From NCBI RefSeq assembly GCF_034718895.1, contig NZ_JAYERP010000001.1, positions 2,356,001 through 2,420,000 on the forward strand: DNA of 64,000 nucleotides. The letters run 5' to 3'. The position numbers and the translations under genes are program-made. The stretch comes from Paenibacillus phoenicis. GTDB lineage: Bacteria > Bacillota > Bacilli > Paenibacillales > Paenibacillaceae. The notes under the pieces were generated by a model. The model worked only from the letters and a program-made list of their open reading frames with translations, did not search any database and was not told the origin of the DNA. The stretch's first letter is position 1; each line of letters begins with the position of its first letter. Positions 25,836-34,221 of this stretch are shown in pieces.

Positions 25836-26999
25836 TTACAGCGACATCCGATAAATTTCGAGCACGTCCTGTTTATCCAACACGGCAAAATTGCCAAACG
25901 AACCAAAGCGGACCGCTTTATCGGCCATAACTTCCAGTTGACTGTCGTCAATGCCGTAATCCGCCAAGCGGCTTGGTGCGCCAATCGAGTTCCAGAATGA
26001 CCGCAACGCTTCGATGCCCTCAAGCGCCACTGCCTCATCGCTCTTGCCGGCAGGATCGACATGGAAGACGTTGATCGCCAGACGCTTAAAGCGGGCGACA
26101 TCCTGCTTCAGGTTATATTTCATCCAGTTCGGGAACAGGATGGCCAGGCCGCCGCCATGCGGAATATCGTAAACCGCCGACACAGCATGTTCGATGTTGT
26201 GAGTAGCCCAGTCCCCGGACAAGCCCATGTTCAGCACGCCGTTCAGCGCCAATGTGCCGCACAGCAGAATCGTTTCCCGGAGGTCGTAGTTTTCCAAATC
26301 CTGTACCAGCTTCGGTGCCGTTTCGATCACCGTCCGCAGCAGCCCTTCGCAGAACTCATCCTGCAGCGGAGTGTTTGGCGTTGGATGGAAATAATGCTCG
26401 AATACATGAGACATGATATCCACCATGCCGTACACCGTTTGGTCTTTCGGCAAGGAAACCGTGAACTGCGGATCAAGGATGGAGAATGCAGGATAAGCCA
26501 GCTTGCTGCTCCAACCCAGCTTCTCCTTAGTTTCTTCGTTGGAAATGACGGAGTTTCCGTTCATTTCGGAGCCAGTTGCGGCCATCGTAAGTACCGTTCC
26601 GAGCGGCAGGGCGGCTTTCGGTACGGCTTTGCGCTCTGCGAAATCCCACATATCCCCGTCGTATTTAGCCCCGACGGCAATCGCCTTCGAGCAGTCCAGC
26701 ACGCTGCCGCCGCCGACGGCAAGAACCAGCTCGATGCCGTTGGATTTGCACAGCTCGACCCCGCGGTGCACCGTCGAAAGACGCGGGTTCGGCTCAACGC
26801 CCGCAAGCTCCGTCACTTCGGCGCCGATTTCCCGCAGAATGGCCGTCACTTGATCGTACAGCCCGCTGCGTTTAATGCTGCCGCCGCCGTAGACTAGCAG
26901 CACTTTTTTGCCGTAAGCCGGCACCTCGTTGCTAAGCGCCTCCAGCTGGCCTTTGCCGAAGATCAGCTTGGTTGGATTATGAAATACGAAATTGTCCAT
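25836..26999 (-). CDS. Iron-containing alcohol dehydrogenase (butanol dehydrogenase type)
   Basis: A 387-residue cytoplasmic enzyme. [19 protein letters not shown] and [18 protein letters not shown] mark the NAD(P)-binding domain of group III alcohol dehydrogenases. Iron ligands are visible in [25 protein letters not shown] and [12 protein letters not shown]. It is most like the NADH/NADPH-dependent butanol dehydrogenases (BdhA, YugJ) that reduce aldehydes in fermentation. Exact substrate and cofactor cannot be read from sequence. It is monocistronic. Confidence 0.93.
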   Translation of the reverse strand: MDNFVFHNPTKLIFGKGQLEALSNEVPAYGKKVLLVYGGGSIKRSGLYDQVTAILREIGAEVTELAGVEPNPRLSTVHRGVELCKSNGIELVLAVGGGSVLDCSKAIAVGAKYDGDMWDFAERKAVPKAALPLGTVLTMAATGSEMNGNSVISNEETKEKLGWSSKLAYPAFSILDPQFTVSLPKDQTVYGMVDIMSHVFEHYFHPTPNTPLQDEFCEGLLRTVIETAPKLVQDLENYDLRETILLCGTLALNGVLNMGLSGDWATHNIEHAVSAVYDIPHGGGLAILFPNWMKYNLKQDVARFKRLAINVFHVDPAGKSDEAVALEGIEALRSFWNSIGAPSRLADYGIDDSQLEVMADKAVRFGSFGNFAVLDKQDVLEIYRMSL

Positions 27000-27124
27000 G
27001 CCGTAACTCCTCCTAAAATTTGGTTATGTAAATGGAGCGTTTCTACAATGCGCTGGTGCTATTTCTAGCCTCTTCGAACTCCCAAACTATTATACTTCTA
27101 ACTGTAACAAAATAACAAACAGAA

Positions 27125-27167
27125 AAAGGGATCATCCCAAACCTTTATCGATTTGGAACGCCCCTTT
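27125..27167 (-). terminator. Terminator of the gal operon
   Basis: On the minus strand AAAGGGG and TTCCAAA pair with TTTGGGA and TCCCTTT around a central loop, followed by TTTTCTG. It begins 21 bases after the galT stop. Confidence 0.7.
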
Positions 27168-27187
27168 ACTTCTAATTCGGTTATGCC

Positions 27188-28765
27188 TTACCGTCTGCGG
27201 TAACCAATCGATTCAACAAAGCGTTCGAAAGCCTCACAGCCTTCGGGCGTCGCTTTAAATACGCCGGCATGTCCAAGGATCTCCGCGAACTTGCGGCCAA
27301 CCTCATCACGCAGCAGCGCTTCGGCCTCTTCACGACCCAACGACATGCCAACGCGTGCAACCAGTTCCTTCACCCAGTCCGCATGCACGGCCAAGCGGGC
27401 ATTCGGATCGGATACAGTTTGCTCATAGAGCGCCTTATCGCCGCTCAGAATGTCAGCAACCCCCGCCAGTTCTTCCTTCAGCCGGCCCGGAAGGATGGCT
27501 ACGCCCATGACTTCAATCAGGCCGATGTTCTCCTTCTTGATGTGATGCATCTCGCGGTGCGGATGGAAAATCCCTTCGGGATGCTGTTCGTCCGTCCGGT
27601 TATTGCGCAGGACGATGTCCGCTTCATACCCGCCGTCCGCGCTGCGGCGAACGATCGGCGTTACCGTGTTATGCGGCACGGATTCCCCCTCCTGCTCGGA
27701 GAAGGCCAGGACGCCAACAGATGGGTCGCTGTATTGCTTCCATTTTTCGTACAGATGATCTACCGCTTCCAACACGGCTTCCCGCTCTTGGCCGTTCACC
27801 CGCAGCACAGACATCGGCCACTTCACCCTGCCGACGGTGACGCCGGCGAAGTCCGGATGGACGTAGACAGCTTCGACTGGAGCTTTTTCCAATGGAAACA
27901 TGTGGCGTCCCCCCTGGAAATGGTCGTGCGTCAGAATCGACCCGCCGACGATCGGCAGATCCGCGTTGGAGCCGATGAAGTAATGCGGGAACAACGTCGT
28001 GAATTCCAGCAGCCGCTTAAACGTATCGCGGGTCAGCTTCATCGGAATGTGATCGTGGTGGAACACGATACAATGCTCGTTGTAATAGACGTAAGGCGAG
28101 TATTGGAAAAACCACGGCTCCCCGTTCAGCGTCAGTGGAATAACTCGCAAATTCTGGCGGGCTGGATGATTCAGTCGTCCGGCATAACCAACGTTCTCGC
28201 GGCACAACTGACATTTAGGGTACACCGGAGGCGGCAGCAGCTTCGCCATCGCGATTTCCTTCGGATTCTTCTCCGGTTTGGACAGGTTAATCGTGATTTC
28301 CATGTCTCCAAACGGCGTCGGCTGCTCCCAATAGATGTTCTGACGCACCCGGTCCATCCGGATGTAATTGCTGGCTACCGACAACTTATAGAAGGCGTCG
28401 GTCGCGGCGGCAATTCCCTGCTCGCTTTCCGTTTTGCGGAAGGCGGCGATTGTTTCCGACGGGCGCGGCATGAGCAAGCCCATGATTTTCGCATCCAGCA
28501 AATCGCGGTACGTAGCGGTATCTTCCGGAATCAAGCCGATCGTAAGCCCGTAATCGATCAAGATCTCAAGCGGCTCCTGCGGTCCGGTCAGCGCCTCCTT
28601 CGCCACTTCGCCGGTGTACGGCTCATCAAAGGAGAACAGCTCCAGGAGACGATTGCGCGAATAGTCCACGTCCCACCAATCGATCAGGCCCTGCTCGAGC
28701 GCATAATTCACTAGCCGTTCAATCGCATGAAGCGCGTCTTGACGACTTCTCTCTTCTACTCCCAT
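27188..28765 (-). CDS. galT: UDP-glucose--hexose-1-phosphate uridylyltransferase (class II GalT)
   Basis: A 525-residue protein, the length of the Firmicute class II GalT rather than the shorter class I enzyme. The signature LTHDHFQGGRHMFPLEK is present, with PPPVYPKCQLCRENVGYAGR upstream. It exchanges galactose-1-phosphate and UDP-glucose to give UDP-galactose and glucose-1-phosphate, step two of the Leloir pathway. It is the last gene of galK-galE-galT, 14 bases after galE. Confidence 0.96.
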   Translation of the reverse strand: MGVEERSRQDALHAIERLVNYALEQGLIDWWDVDYSRNRLLELFSFDEPYTGEVAKEALTGPQEPLEILIDYGLTIGLIPEDTATYRDLLDAKIMGLLMPRPSETIAAFRKTESEQGIAAATDAFYKLSVASNYIRMDRVRQNIYWEQPTPFGDMEITINLSKPEKNPKEIAMAKLLPPPVYPKCQLCRENVGYAGRLNHPARQNLRVIPLTLNGEPWFFQYSPYVYYNEHCIVFHHDHIPMKLTRDTFKRLLEFTTLFPHYFIGSNADLPIVGGSILTHDHFQGGRHMFPLEKAPVEAVYVHPDFAGVTVGRVKWPMSVLRVNGQEREAVLEAVDHLYEKWKQYSDPSVGVLAFSEQEGESVPHNTVTPIVRRSADGGYEADIVLRNNRTDEQHPEGIFHPHREMHHIKKENIGLIEVMGVAILPGRLKEELAGVADILSGDKALYEQTVSDPNARLAVHADWVKELVARVGMSLGREEAEALLRDEVGRKFAEILGHAGVFKATPEGCEAFERFVESIGYRRR

Positions 28766-28779
28766 CCCATAACACTCCC

Positions 28780-29766
28780 TTAGTCGTTATAACCGTTCGG
28801 ATGGCTGTTATGCCATTGCCATGCGCTTTCAATGATGCCGGGCAGCTTGTTGCGAGTCGGATTCCAGCCCAGCACGCGGCGGGCTTTGTCCGAGGAAGCG
28901 ATGAGCACCGCCGGATCGCCGGCGCGGCGCGGGCTGATCGCGACCGGGAAGTCGCGGCCGGTGACCTGCTTCACGGTTTCGATCACTTCCTTGACCGAGA
29001 ACCCTTGCCCGTTGCCAAGGTTAAATACGTCGCTCTCTCCGCCGCCCAGCAAATGATCCACCGCGCGCAGATGGGCATCGGCCAAATCACTCACGTGGAT
29101 ATAGTCGCGGACACAAGTACCGTCCGCCGTGTTGTAGTCATCGCCGAACACCTGGATGGACGGACGTTGTCCCAAGGCCGCTTGAATGATCAACGGGATC
29201 AAATGGCTTTCCGGGCGATGGTCCTCGCCGATTTTGCCGCTCTCATGGGCACCAGCCGCGTTGAAGTAACGCAGGGACACGTATTTGATCCCCAACACCT
29301 GATCGAACCAAGCCATCATCCGTTCCATCGTCAGCTTCGTTTCGCCATACACGTTCGTTGGCCGGGTCGGATCACTCTCTTCAACCGGCACTTTTTCCGG
29401 TTCGCCGTAGGTTGCCGCCGTGGAGGAGAACACGATCTTGCGCACATTCGCCTGATCCATCGCATCCAACAAGCAAAGCGTCCCGTACACGTTATTGTCA
29501 AAATATTTGACCGGATCCTTCATGCTCTCCCCAACCAGAGAGTTCGCGGCAAAATGGATGACCGCTTCGATCTCGTTCTCGGCAAACAACTTGGCCAACA
29601 GCGCCTTATCGCGCAGATCTCCTTCATACAGCTTACCGCCGAGCAACGCCTCGCGATGTCCGGTCTGCAGGTTATCGATCACGACGACCTCTCTTCCTTG
29701 CTCCAGCAGCGCCGCTACTGTATGCGAGCCGATATAACCGGCTCCCCCCGTAACCAGTATCGCCAT
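28780..29766 (-). CDS. galE: UDP-glucose 4-epimerase
   Basis: A 328-residue short-chain dehydrogenase/reductase fold protein. The NAD-binding glycine motif is GGAGYIGSHTVAAL (residues 6-19). The catalytic Ser lies in FSSTAATYGEPEKVP and the Tyr/Lys pair in NVYGETKLTME. It interconverts UDP-galactose and UDP-glucose. It lies between galK (5-base gap) and galT. Confidence 0.97.
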   Translation of the reverse strand: MAILVTGGAGYIGSHTVAALLEQGREVVVIDNLQTGHREALLGGKLYEGDLRDKALLAKLFAENEIEAVIHFAANSLVGESMKDPVKYFDNNVYGTLCLLDAMDQANVRKIVFSSTAATYGEPEKVPVEESDPTRPTNVYGETKLTMERMMAWFDQVLGIKYVSLRYFNAAGAHESGKIGEDHRPESHLIPLIIQAALGQRPSIQVFGDDYNTADGTCVRDYIHVSDLADAHLRAVDHLLGGGESDVFNLGNGQGFSVKEVIETVKQVTGRDFPVAISPRRAGDPAVLIASSDKARRVLGWNPTRNKLPGIIESAWQWHNSHPNGYND

Positions 29767-29771
29767 GATGA

Positions 29772-30947
29772 TTACTCCCCTTTCATCTCATGTACGCCGT
29801 CGCCTACGCCGCACACGTAAAATTCGCCTTCTAGCCCTGTCCGTTCCTTATAAGACCGACCAACCTCGGACACGAACCGCTCTACCGAATCCTCATGCAC
29901 CAGCGATACTGTACAGCCGCCAAATCCGGCCCCGGTCATCCGGGCGCCCAATGTGCCTTCGATCTTCCGTGCTTCCTCAACCATCACGTCCAGCTCCAGG
30001 CAGCTCACCTCGTACAAGTCACGCAGCGAATCATGGGAGGCGTTCATCAGCTCGCCAAAAGCCTTCAAATCGTTGGCGCTCAGCGCATCCACCGATTTCA
30101 GCACGCGCGCGTTCTCTTCCACCACGTGTTTGGCCCGTTTATACAGCACTTCGTTCGTAAAATCTCCCCGCCACTGCTCCAACTGCTCCGGCTTCAGGTG
30201 GGCCAAGAACTCCAAGCCCGGCTCGCGTTTTTGCAAAATCTCCAGCGCAGCATCACATTCCGAACGCCGTTCGTTGTATTTGGAATCGACCAGCCCGCGG
30301 CGTTTCTTCGTATTGCCAATGACCAGCTTATACGCGCCTGTCCGGAACGGGACCAGCTTGTATTCCAAGGTGTCGCACATCAGCAGGATCGCATGGTCCT
30401 TGGCCCCGTTCGCCACCGCGAACTGGTCCATAATGCCGCTGTTTACGCCGACATATTGATTCTCAGCCCGCTGAGACAACCGGGCGATTTCCACCTTGTC
30501 GAGCTCCTTCCCTTCCATGCTCACGAACGCCAAGGCCGTTACCACTTCAATCGATGCGGAGGAGGACAAGCCCGCACCGTTCGGAATTTCGCCATGGAAC
30601 AGCAGGTCATACCCGCTCGTAAGCGAGATGCCCAGCTTCTTCAGCTCCACGTAAACGCCGATCGGATAGTCGATCCATTCACCGGTTTTGCTTTTGCCGA
30701 GCTCTTCCAGTGCCAGCTCTGCCGTGTAAGGCAGGTTGCTGGAAGCAAAGGCGACTTTGCCGTCAGCGCGCTTGCGGATCGCCAGCGTCGTCCCAAATTC
30801 CAACGCCGCCGGGAACACATACCCCCCGTTGTAGTCGATATGCTCGCCGATCAAGTTCACCCGTCCTGGGGCGTTAAATACGCGAATCGGCTCAGCACTT
30901 TCCCCATATTTGAATATAAACAATTGTTCCATTTCCTGCTTTTTCAT
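29772..30947 (-). CDS. galK: Galactokinase
   Basis: A GHMP kinase of 391 residues if started at ATG 30947 (GGGGTG upstream); an ATG 21 bases earlier is possible. The galactose signature GRVNLIGEHIDYNGGY, the ATP motif GAGLSSSASIE and GARMTGAGFGGCTVSL are all present. It phosphorylates galactose at C1, the first Leloir step. It is the first gene of the operon, and the promoter region is shared with a divergent AraC regulator and contains a cre-like site. Confidence 0.97.
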   Translation of the reverse strand: MKKQEMEQLFIFKYGESAEPIRVFNAPGRVNLIGEHIDYNGGYVFPAALEFGTTLAIRKRADGKVAFASSNLPYTAELALEELGKSKTGEWIDYPIGVYVELKKLGISLTSGYDLLFHGEIPNGAGLSSSASIEVVTALAFVSMEGKELDKVEIARLSQRAENQYVGVNSGIMDQFAVANGAKDHAILLMCDTLEYKLVPFRTGAYKLVIGNTKKRRGLVDSKYNERRSECDAALEILQKREPGLEFLAHLKPEQLEQWRGDFTNEVLYKRAKHVVEENARVLKSVDALSANDLKAFGELMNASHDSLRDLYEVSCLELDVMVEEARKIEGTLGARMTGAGFGGCTVSLVHEDSVERFVSEVGRSYKERTGLEGEFYVCGVGDGVHEMKGE

Positions 30948-30990
30948 CAACGTACACCCCATCGTCATGATATCTTTGATTCTTGTACCC

Positions 30991-31019
30991 AGTATAATGA
31001 AATCGCTTTGCTTTGATAA
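30991..31019 (-). promoter_or_regulatory. Promoter of galKET
   Basis: TTATCA (31019-31014), 17-base spacer, TATACT (30996-30991) on the minus strand, about 45 bases before the galK start. Confidence 0.6.
30998..31011. promoter_or_regulatory. cre-like site (CcpA) within the gal promoter
   Basis: TGAAATCGCTTTGC matches the Bacillus cre pattern TGWAANCGNTNWCA at 12 of 14 positions and lies between the -35 and -10 boxes, where CcpA with HPr-Ser-P would block polymerase. Confidence 0.6.
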
Positions 31020-31124
31020 TGCAACTTTGCGAGAACAATATAGATAAATGTGACTTTTCGGAGTAAAATGGGAGCGGAGTCTTATGGGGCATTAACCGTC
31101 CCCCTGGTCAAAGGAGACAATCCC

Positions 31125-31988
31125 ATGTTCAAAGAAACCTATAGCGCGGCCGCCAACCCGGATTTGATCGAGACAGATGAGCTGCATGTTCTGTTCGCCG
31201 GCGAAAGTCAGACCCTTCCCGATCACCGGCTGGGCCCGAAAATTTATGATTATTTCCTTCTGCATTTCGTAGAGCAAGGCAAGGGCACGTTCCGGACCGA
31301 ATCCGCCTCCTATGAGCTGAGCGAAGGGGATGGCTTCCTGATTCTCCCCGATCAGCTCGTCAGTTATGCTTCCGATGTGGCCGAGCCTTGGCGTTATCGT
31401 TGGATCGCCTTCACCGGAGTTAAGGCGGCGGAGCTCGTGAAGCGAGCCGGCTTCACCCCGCAGCAGCCGGTGTTCCGGCAAGGCGGGAACAGCCCGATCC
31501 CTGCCATGCTCAGCAGCGTGTTACAAGCATTCCAAACGAAAAAAAACAGCTCCCATCTGCTGTCGCTGGGGCTGCTTCATCAAATTATGGCCGAAGCTCA
31601 AGAGACGCTTGGCATGGCCTCCGCGCTGCCGTCGGGCGAATCGGGCGTTCAACGGATCGTGAAGCAAATGATTCATTATATGGCCAGCCAATACGCGCAT
31701 CCGGTCTCCATCGAGCAGATGTGCGCATCCTTGGGCTATAATCGAGCTTATCTTTCGCGGATTTTCAAAAAAGAAACGGGCTTCACCCCCGTCACCTACC
31801 TGCTGAAGTTGAGAATCGATAAGTCCCGCCAACTGCTGCGCGAACGTCCCGAGCTGTCGATCGAGCAAATCGCCGCTTCTGTCGGCCTTACCGATCCGCT
31901 CTACTTCTCACGGCAGTTCCGCCGGTTTCACAACGAATCACCAAGCGAATATCGCCGGGCGGTCACCCGGAATCCCGCGAAGGAGTGA
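31125..31988 (+). CDS. AraC-family regulator, divergent from galKET
   Basis: A 287-residue protein. ATG 31125 follows AAAGGAG; the longer upstream frame lacks a ribosome site. The N-terminal half is a cupin sugar-sensing domain (YDYFLLHFVEQGKGTFRTES; GFLILPDQLVSYASD). The C-terminus has two HTH motifs (VSIEQMCASLGYNRAYLSRI; IAASVGLTDPLYFSRQF). It resembles the MsmR-type activators of galactoside genes. Its divergent position suggests it activates galKET in response to galactose or a galactoside. Confidence 0.9.
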   Translation: MFKETYSAAANPDLIETDELHVLFAGESQTLPDHRLGPKIYDYFLLHFVEQGKGTFRTESASYELSEGDGFLILPDQLVSYASDVAEPWRYRWIAFTGVKAAELVKRAGFTPQQPVFRQGGNSPIPAMLSSVLQAFQTKKNSSHLLSLGLLHQIMAEAQETLGMASALPSGESGVQRIVKQMIHYMASQYAHPVSIEQMCASLGYNRAYLSRIFKKETGFTPVTYLLKLRIDKSRQLLRERPELSIEQIAASVGLTDPLYFSRQFRRFHNESPSEYRRAVTRNPAKE

Positions 31989-32022
31989 GTCTACGCAAAA
32001 TTCGCGAGCCTCGTCTCACTCC
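31982..32022. terminator. Inverted repeat spanning the convergent AraC and sirtuin gene ends
   Basis: GGAGTGAG and CTCACTCC are 8-base inverted arms 25 bases apart, overlapping both stop codons. It lacks a clear T tract on either strand, so it is at best a weak bidirectional terminator. Confidence 0.35.
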
Positions 32023-32765
32023 GCCAAGTCCAGCTTCCGGGAAACGGCCCCCAGCACCTCGCCAATCGGCTCGGTGATCAAGAGGTCAGCCCGGTTATCA
32101 TACGCGGTGGACGAGGCGTTGATCAGCACCGTCCGTTCGCCGCGGAAATAGGTGACCAGATGAGCTGCGGGCTGCACCGTCAGCGAGGTTCCGCCAATCA
32201 CCAGCAGGTCAGCGCCGGCGATCGCCGTTACCGTGTCCTGGATCACCTGCTCATCCAGGTTCTCCCCATACAGTACCACATCCGGCTTGATGATGCCGCC
32301 GCAGCTGCAGCGCGGCACGACGTCTTCGCTGTCCATGACGTCCTTTAACGTATAGGTGCGGCCGCATTCCATGCAGGTGTTGCGGTGCACCGATCCGTGC
32401 AGCTCCAGCACGCGGCGGCTGCCCGCCTGTTGATGGAGCCCGTCGATATTTTGCGTCACCACAGCGCTTAGCTTCCCTGCTCGCTCCAACTCAGCCAAAC
32501 AGCGGTGCGCGGCGTTGGGCTGCGCCTCCGGATGGAGCATTTTCGTCTTATAGAAATCGAAAAATACGTCCGGATGCCGATCGAAGAACCTCCGGCTCAA
32601 AATCTCCTCCGGCGCATAAGGCGACGCGTTCTCCATCTGATAGATGCCCGCCGCCGAACGGAAGTCAGGGATTCCGCTTTCGGTAGATACCCCGGCCCCT
32701 CCAAAAAATACAATGTTTGAACTCTCCTCAATCCATGCTGCCAACGTGTCGATCTCTTTGCTCAT
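32016..32765 (-). CDS. srtN: NAD-dependent protein deacetylase (sirtuin)
   Basis: A 249-residue sirtuin. The NAD pocket motif is GAGVSTESGIPDFRS (residues 23-37), the catalytic region VTQNIDGLHQQAG with His in LELHGSVH, and the zinc module is CMECGRTY then CSCGG. Sirtuins remove acetyl groups from lysines, for example on acetyl-CoA synthetase, using NAD. A HAD hydrolase is encoded 13 bases upstream, so the two are cotranscribed. Confidence 0.94.
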   Translation of the reverse strand: MSKEIDTLAAWIEESSNIVFFGGAGVSTESGIPDFRSAAGIYQMENASPYAPEEILSRRFFDRHPDVFFDFYKTKMLHPEAQPNAAHRCLAELERAGKLSAVVTQNIDGLHQQAGSRRVLELHGSVHRNTCMECGRTYTLKDVMDSEDVVPRCSCGGIIKPDVVLYGENLDEQVIQDTVTAIAGADLLVIGGTSLTVQPAAHLVTYFRGERTVLINASSTAYDNRADLLITEPIGEVLGAVSRKLDLAE

Positions 32766-32778
32766 CCGCTCGAACCTC

Positions 32779-33558
32779 CTATGGATGTATCGTCAACTCG
32801 CGATAATTGGATATAATAACGTCCGCGTCCCGCAAATAAACTGCTTCCTGGGCCTCTTCACCGTACTCCTCCGACACGCCAATGGTCATCACGACGCCTG
32901 CACGCTTTCCCATTTGCATATCGGCGTTGCTGTCGCCAATGACCACCGCTTCGCTTGGCGATAGCCCCAGTTCACGGCAGGCGAGCAGCGCCATGTCCGG
33001 CCCCGGCTTGCCCCGGGCAACGCGATCCCGGCCAACCACGCTGGCGAACGCATCCCGGATGCCAAGCCATTCCAGATGCTCCAGCGCCTCCGAGGTTGAG
33101 TCGGAGGTGACGACCGCCAGCTTCACACCCGCCTCACGGCAACTCTGGACAAAATCGCGCAGCCCGGGCAAAGGCACCGCTTCCCGCCGCCGCTTGAGCT
33201 CCGCCATCGCCGTTGCATTTAATTCGCGAACAACGGTTGTCGCTTCGTTCCAAGGCAGCCCTGCGGCATATAACGTCGATGCCAGTAGCGCAATGATCTC
33301 TTCTTCCGTCCCCATCGCAATCGGACCGGTTTTGTCGTAACCGATCACCCGGTTTCGCTCATCCGTTTGAAGGCCTAGCAGCGCGGATTTGTTGAACCCG
33401 CCAGGCGAGCCCAACTCAGCCAGCTTCCGCTCCATCAGATCGGTTAAGACCGCGGCCCAGCTGCCCCATAGCCCCATAAAATTCAACAGCGTTCCATCTT
33501 TATCAAACAAAATGGCCTTGCAAGCTGCTTTCTGCCCGCGCACTTCGATCGTGGCCAT
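32779..33558 (-). CDS. HAD-superfamily hydrolase (phosphatase-like)
   Basis: A 259-residue cytoplasmic protein. Motif I is ILFDKDGTLLNF with the nucleophile Asp, motif II is LAVVTSDSTSEALE, and motifs III-IV appear as RGKPGPDMALL and VVIGDSNADMQMGKRAG. A helical cap lies between motif I and II. It resembles phosphoglycolate phosphatase-type enzymes, but the substrate is unknown. Operon with the sirtuin. Confidence 0.88.
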   Translation of the reverse strand: MATIEVRGQKAACKAILFDKDGTLLNFMGLWGSWAAVLTDLMERKLAELGSPGGFNKSALLGLQTDERNRVIGYDKTGPIAMGTEEEIIALLASTLYAAGLPWNEATTVVRELNATAMAELKRRREAVPLPGLRDFVQSCREAGVKLAVVTSDSTSEALEHLEWLGIRDAFASVVGRDRVARGKPGPDMALLACRELGLSPSEAVVIGDSNADMQMGKRAGVVMTIGVSEEYGEEAQEAVYLRDADVIISNYRELTIHP

Positions 33559-33698
33559 CCTCGCTCCCCCTTCCCTACATTGTCCTTATTATACCATTTT
33601 CACAGGTGTGGGCTGCGGCGGCTCCTAAGTTCATCTCATTACTTCCTAATTATTTAATAGATATCTTTTGGCGAATCCTTAAAATTTTAGATAAATCC

Positions 33699-33723
33699 GT
33701 TTCAACATGGAAATCCGTGGTAA
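33699..33723 (+). promoter_or_regulatory. Candidate sigma-B promoter of the KGG-repeat stress protein
   Basis: GTTTCA, 13-base spacer, TGGTAA compared with the sigma-B pattern GTTTAA-N12-14-GGGTAT: 5 of 6 and 4 of 6 matches. It lies about 45 bases upstream of the start codon, and GsiB-type genes are known sigma-B targets. Confidence 0.4.
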
Positions 33724-33766
33724 ATAAAACATACGTACTCCAAAATAAAATCCAAGGAGGGATTCG

Positions 33767-34033
33767 ATGGCACGAAGCCAAAGCAAGATGACCCGGGAAG
33801 AAGCAGGACGTCTGGGAGGACTGGCCACGGCCAAAAACCACGGCAAAGCCTTTTATAAGCAAATCGGGCAAAAAGGCGGCGAAGCGACCTCGAAAACCCA
33901 CAACCGCGAATTTTATCAGGAAATCGGCCAGAAGGGCGGCGAGGCGACATCCCAGAAGCATGATAAAGGCTTTTACCGGGAAATCGGCCGTAAAGGCGGG
34001 ATCGCCCGCAGTAAACCCGGAATCGAAGCGTAA
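33767..34033 (+). CDS. Small KGG-repeat stress protein (GsiB-like)
   Basis: An 88-residue, highly hydrophilic protein with GGxA/KGG repeats: RLGGLATAKNHGKAFYKQIG, QKGGEATSKTHNREFYQEIG, QKGGEATSQKHDKGFYREIG, RKGGIARSK. These are the 20-residue repeats of GsiB and of plant LEA-type proteins. Such proteins accumulate in general stress or desiccation. AAGGAGGG lies just before the ATG. It is monocistronic, with its own terminator. Confidence 0.9.
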   Translation: MARSQSKMTREEAGRLGGLATAKNHGKAFYKQIGQKGGEATSKTHNREFYQEIGQKGGEATSQKHDKGFYREIGRKGGIARSKPGIEA

Positions 34034-34042
34034 GTCTTAAGA

Positions 34043-34070
34043 AATCTCCGGAACCCCCGGAGATTTTCTT
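34043..34070 (+). terminator. Terminator of the KGG-repeat gene
   Basis: AATCTCCGG / CCGGAGATT perfect 9-bp stem with a 5-base loop, then TTTTCTTTG. Confidence 0.88.
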
Positions 34071-34133
34071 TGTTTTTTATAGACCCGATCCACACCATTC
34101 CCCATGCTTTTTCCTGTGATCGATAGGTAGAAA

Positions 34134-34151
34134 ATCATAACCACTTATGAT
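34134..34151. promoter_or_regulatory. Inverted repeat upstream of ilvD (candidate operator)
   Basis: ATCATAA-CCAC-TTATGAT has 7-base arms and lies about 70 bases before the ilvD start. TATGAT within it could serve as a -10 box, but no good -35 precedes it. No T-box or leader peptide is visible. Confidence 0.35.
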
Positions 34152-34221
34152 AGACTTTAGAGAAAACCTTTAGCGGTGTAAAGCTCCAAAACTATAATGA
34201 ATCATGGGAGGATCGGAGATC

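Noticed and set aside
27269-28714. 481-codon plus-strand frame opposite galT
   Set aside because: Shadow of galT. His/Arg-rich translation without domains.
34070-34221. T-box or leader-peptide attenuator for ilvD
   Set aside because: Only about 150 bases are available. No T-box sequence, no Val/Leu/Ile-rich short frame and no terminator is present; only a short inverted repeat was found.
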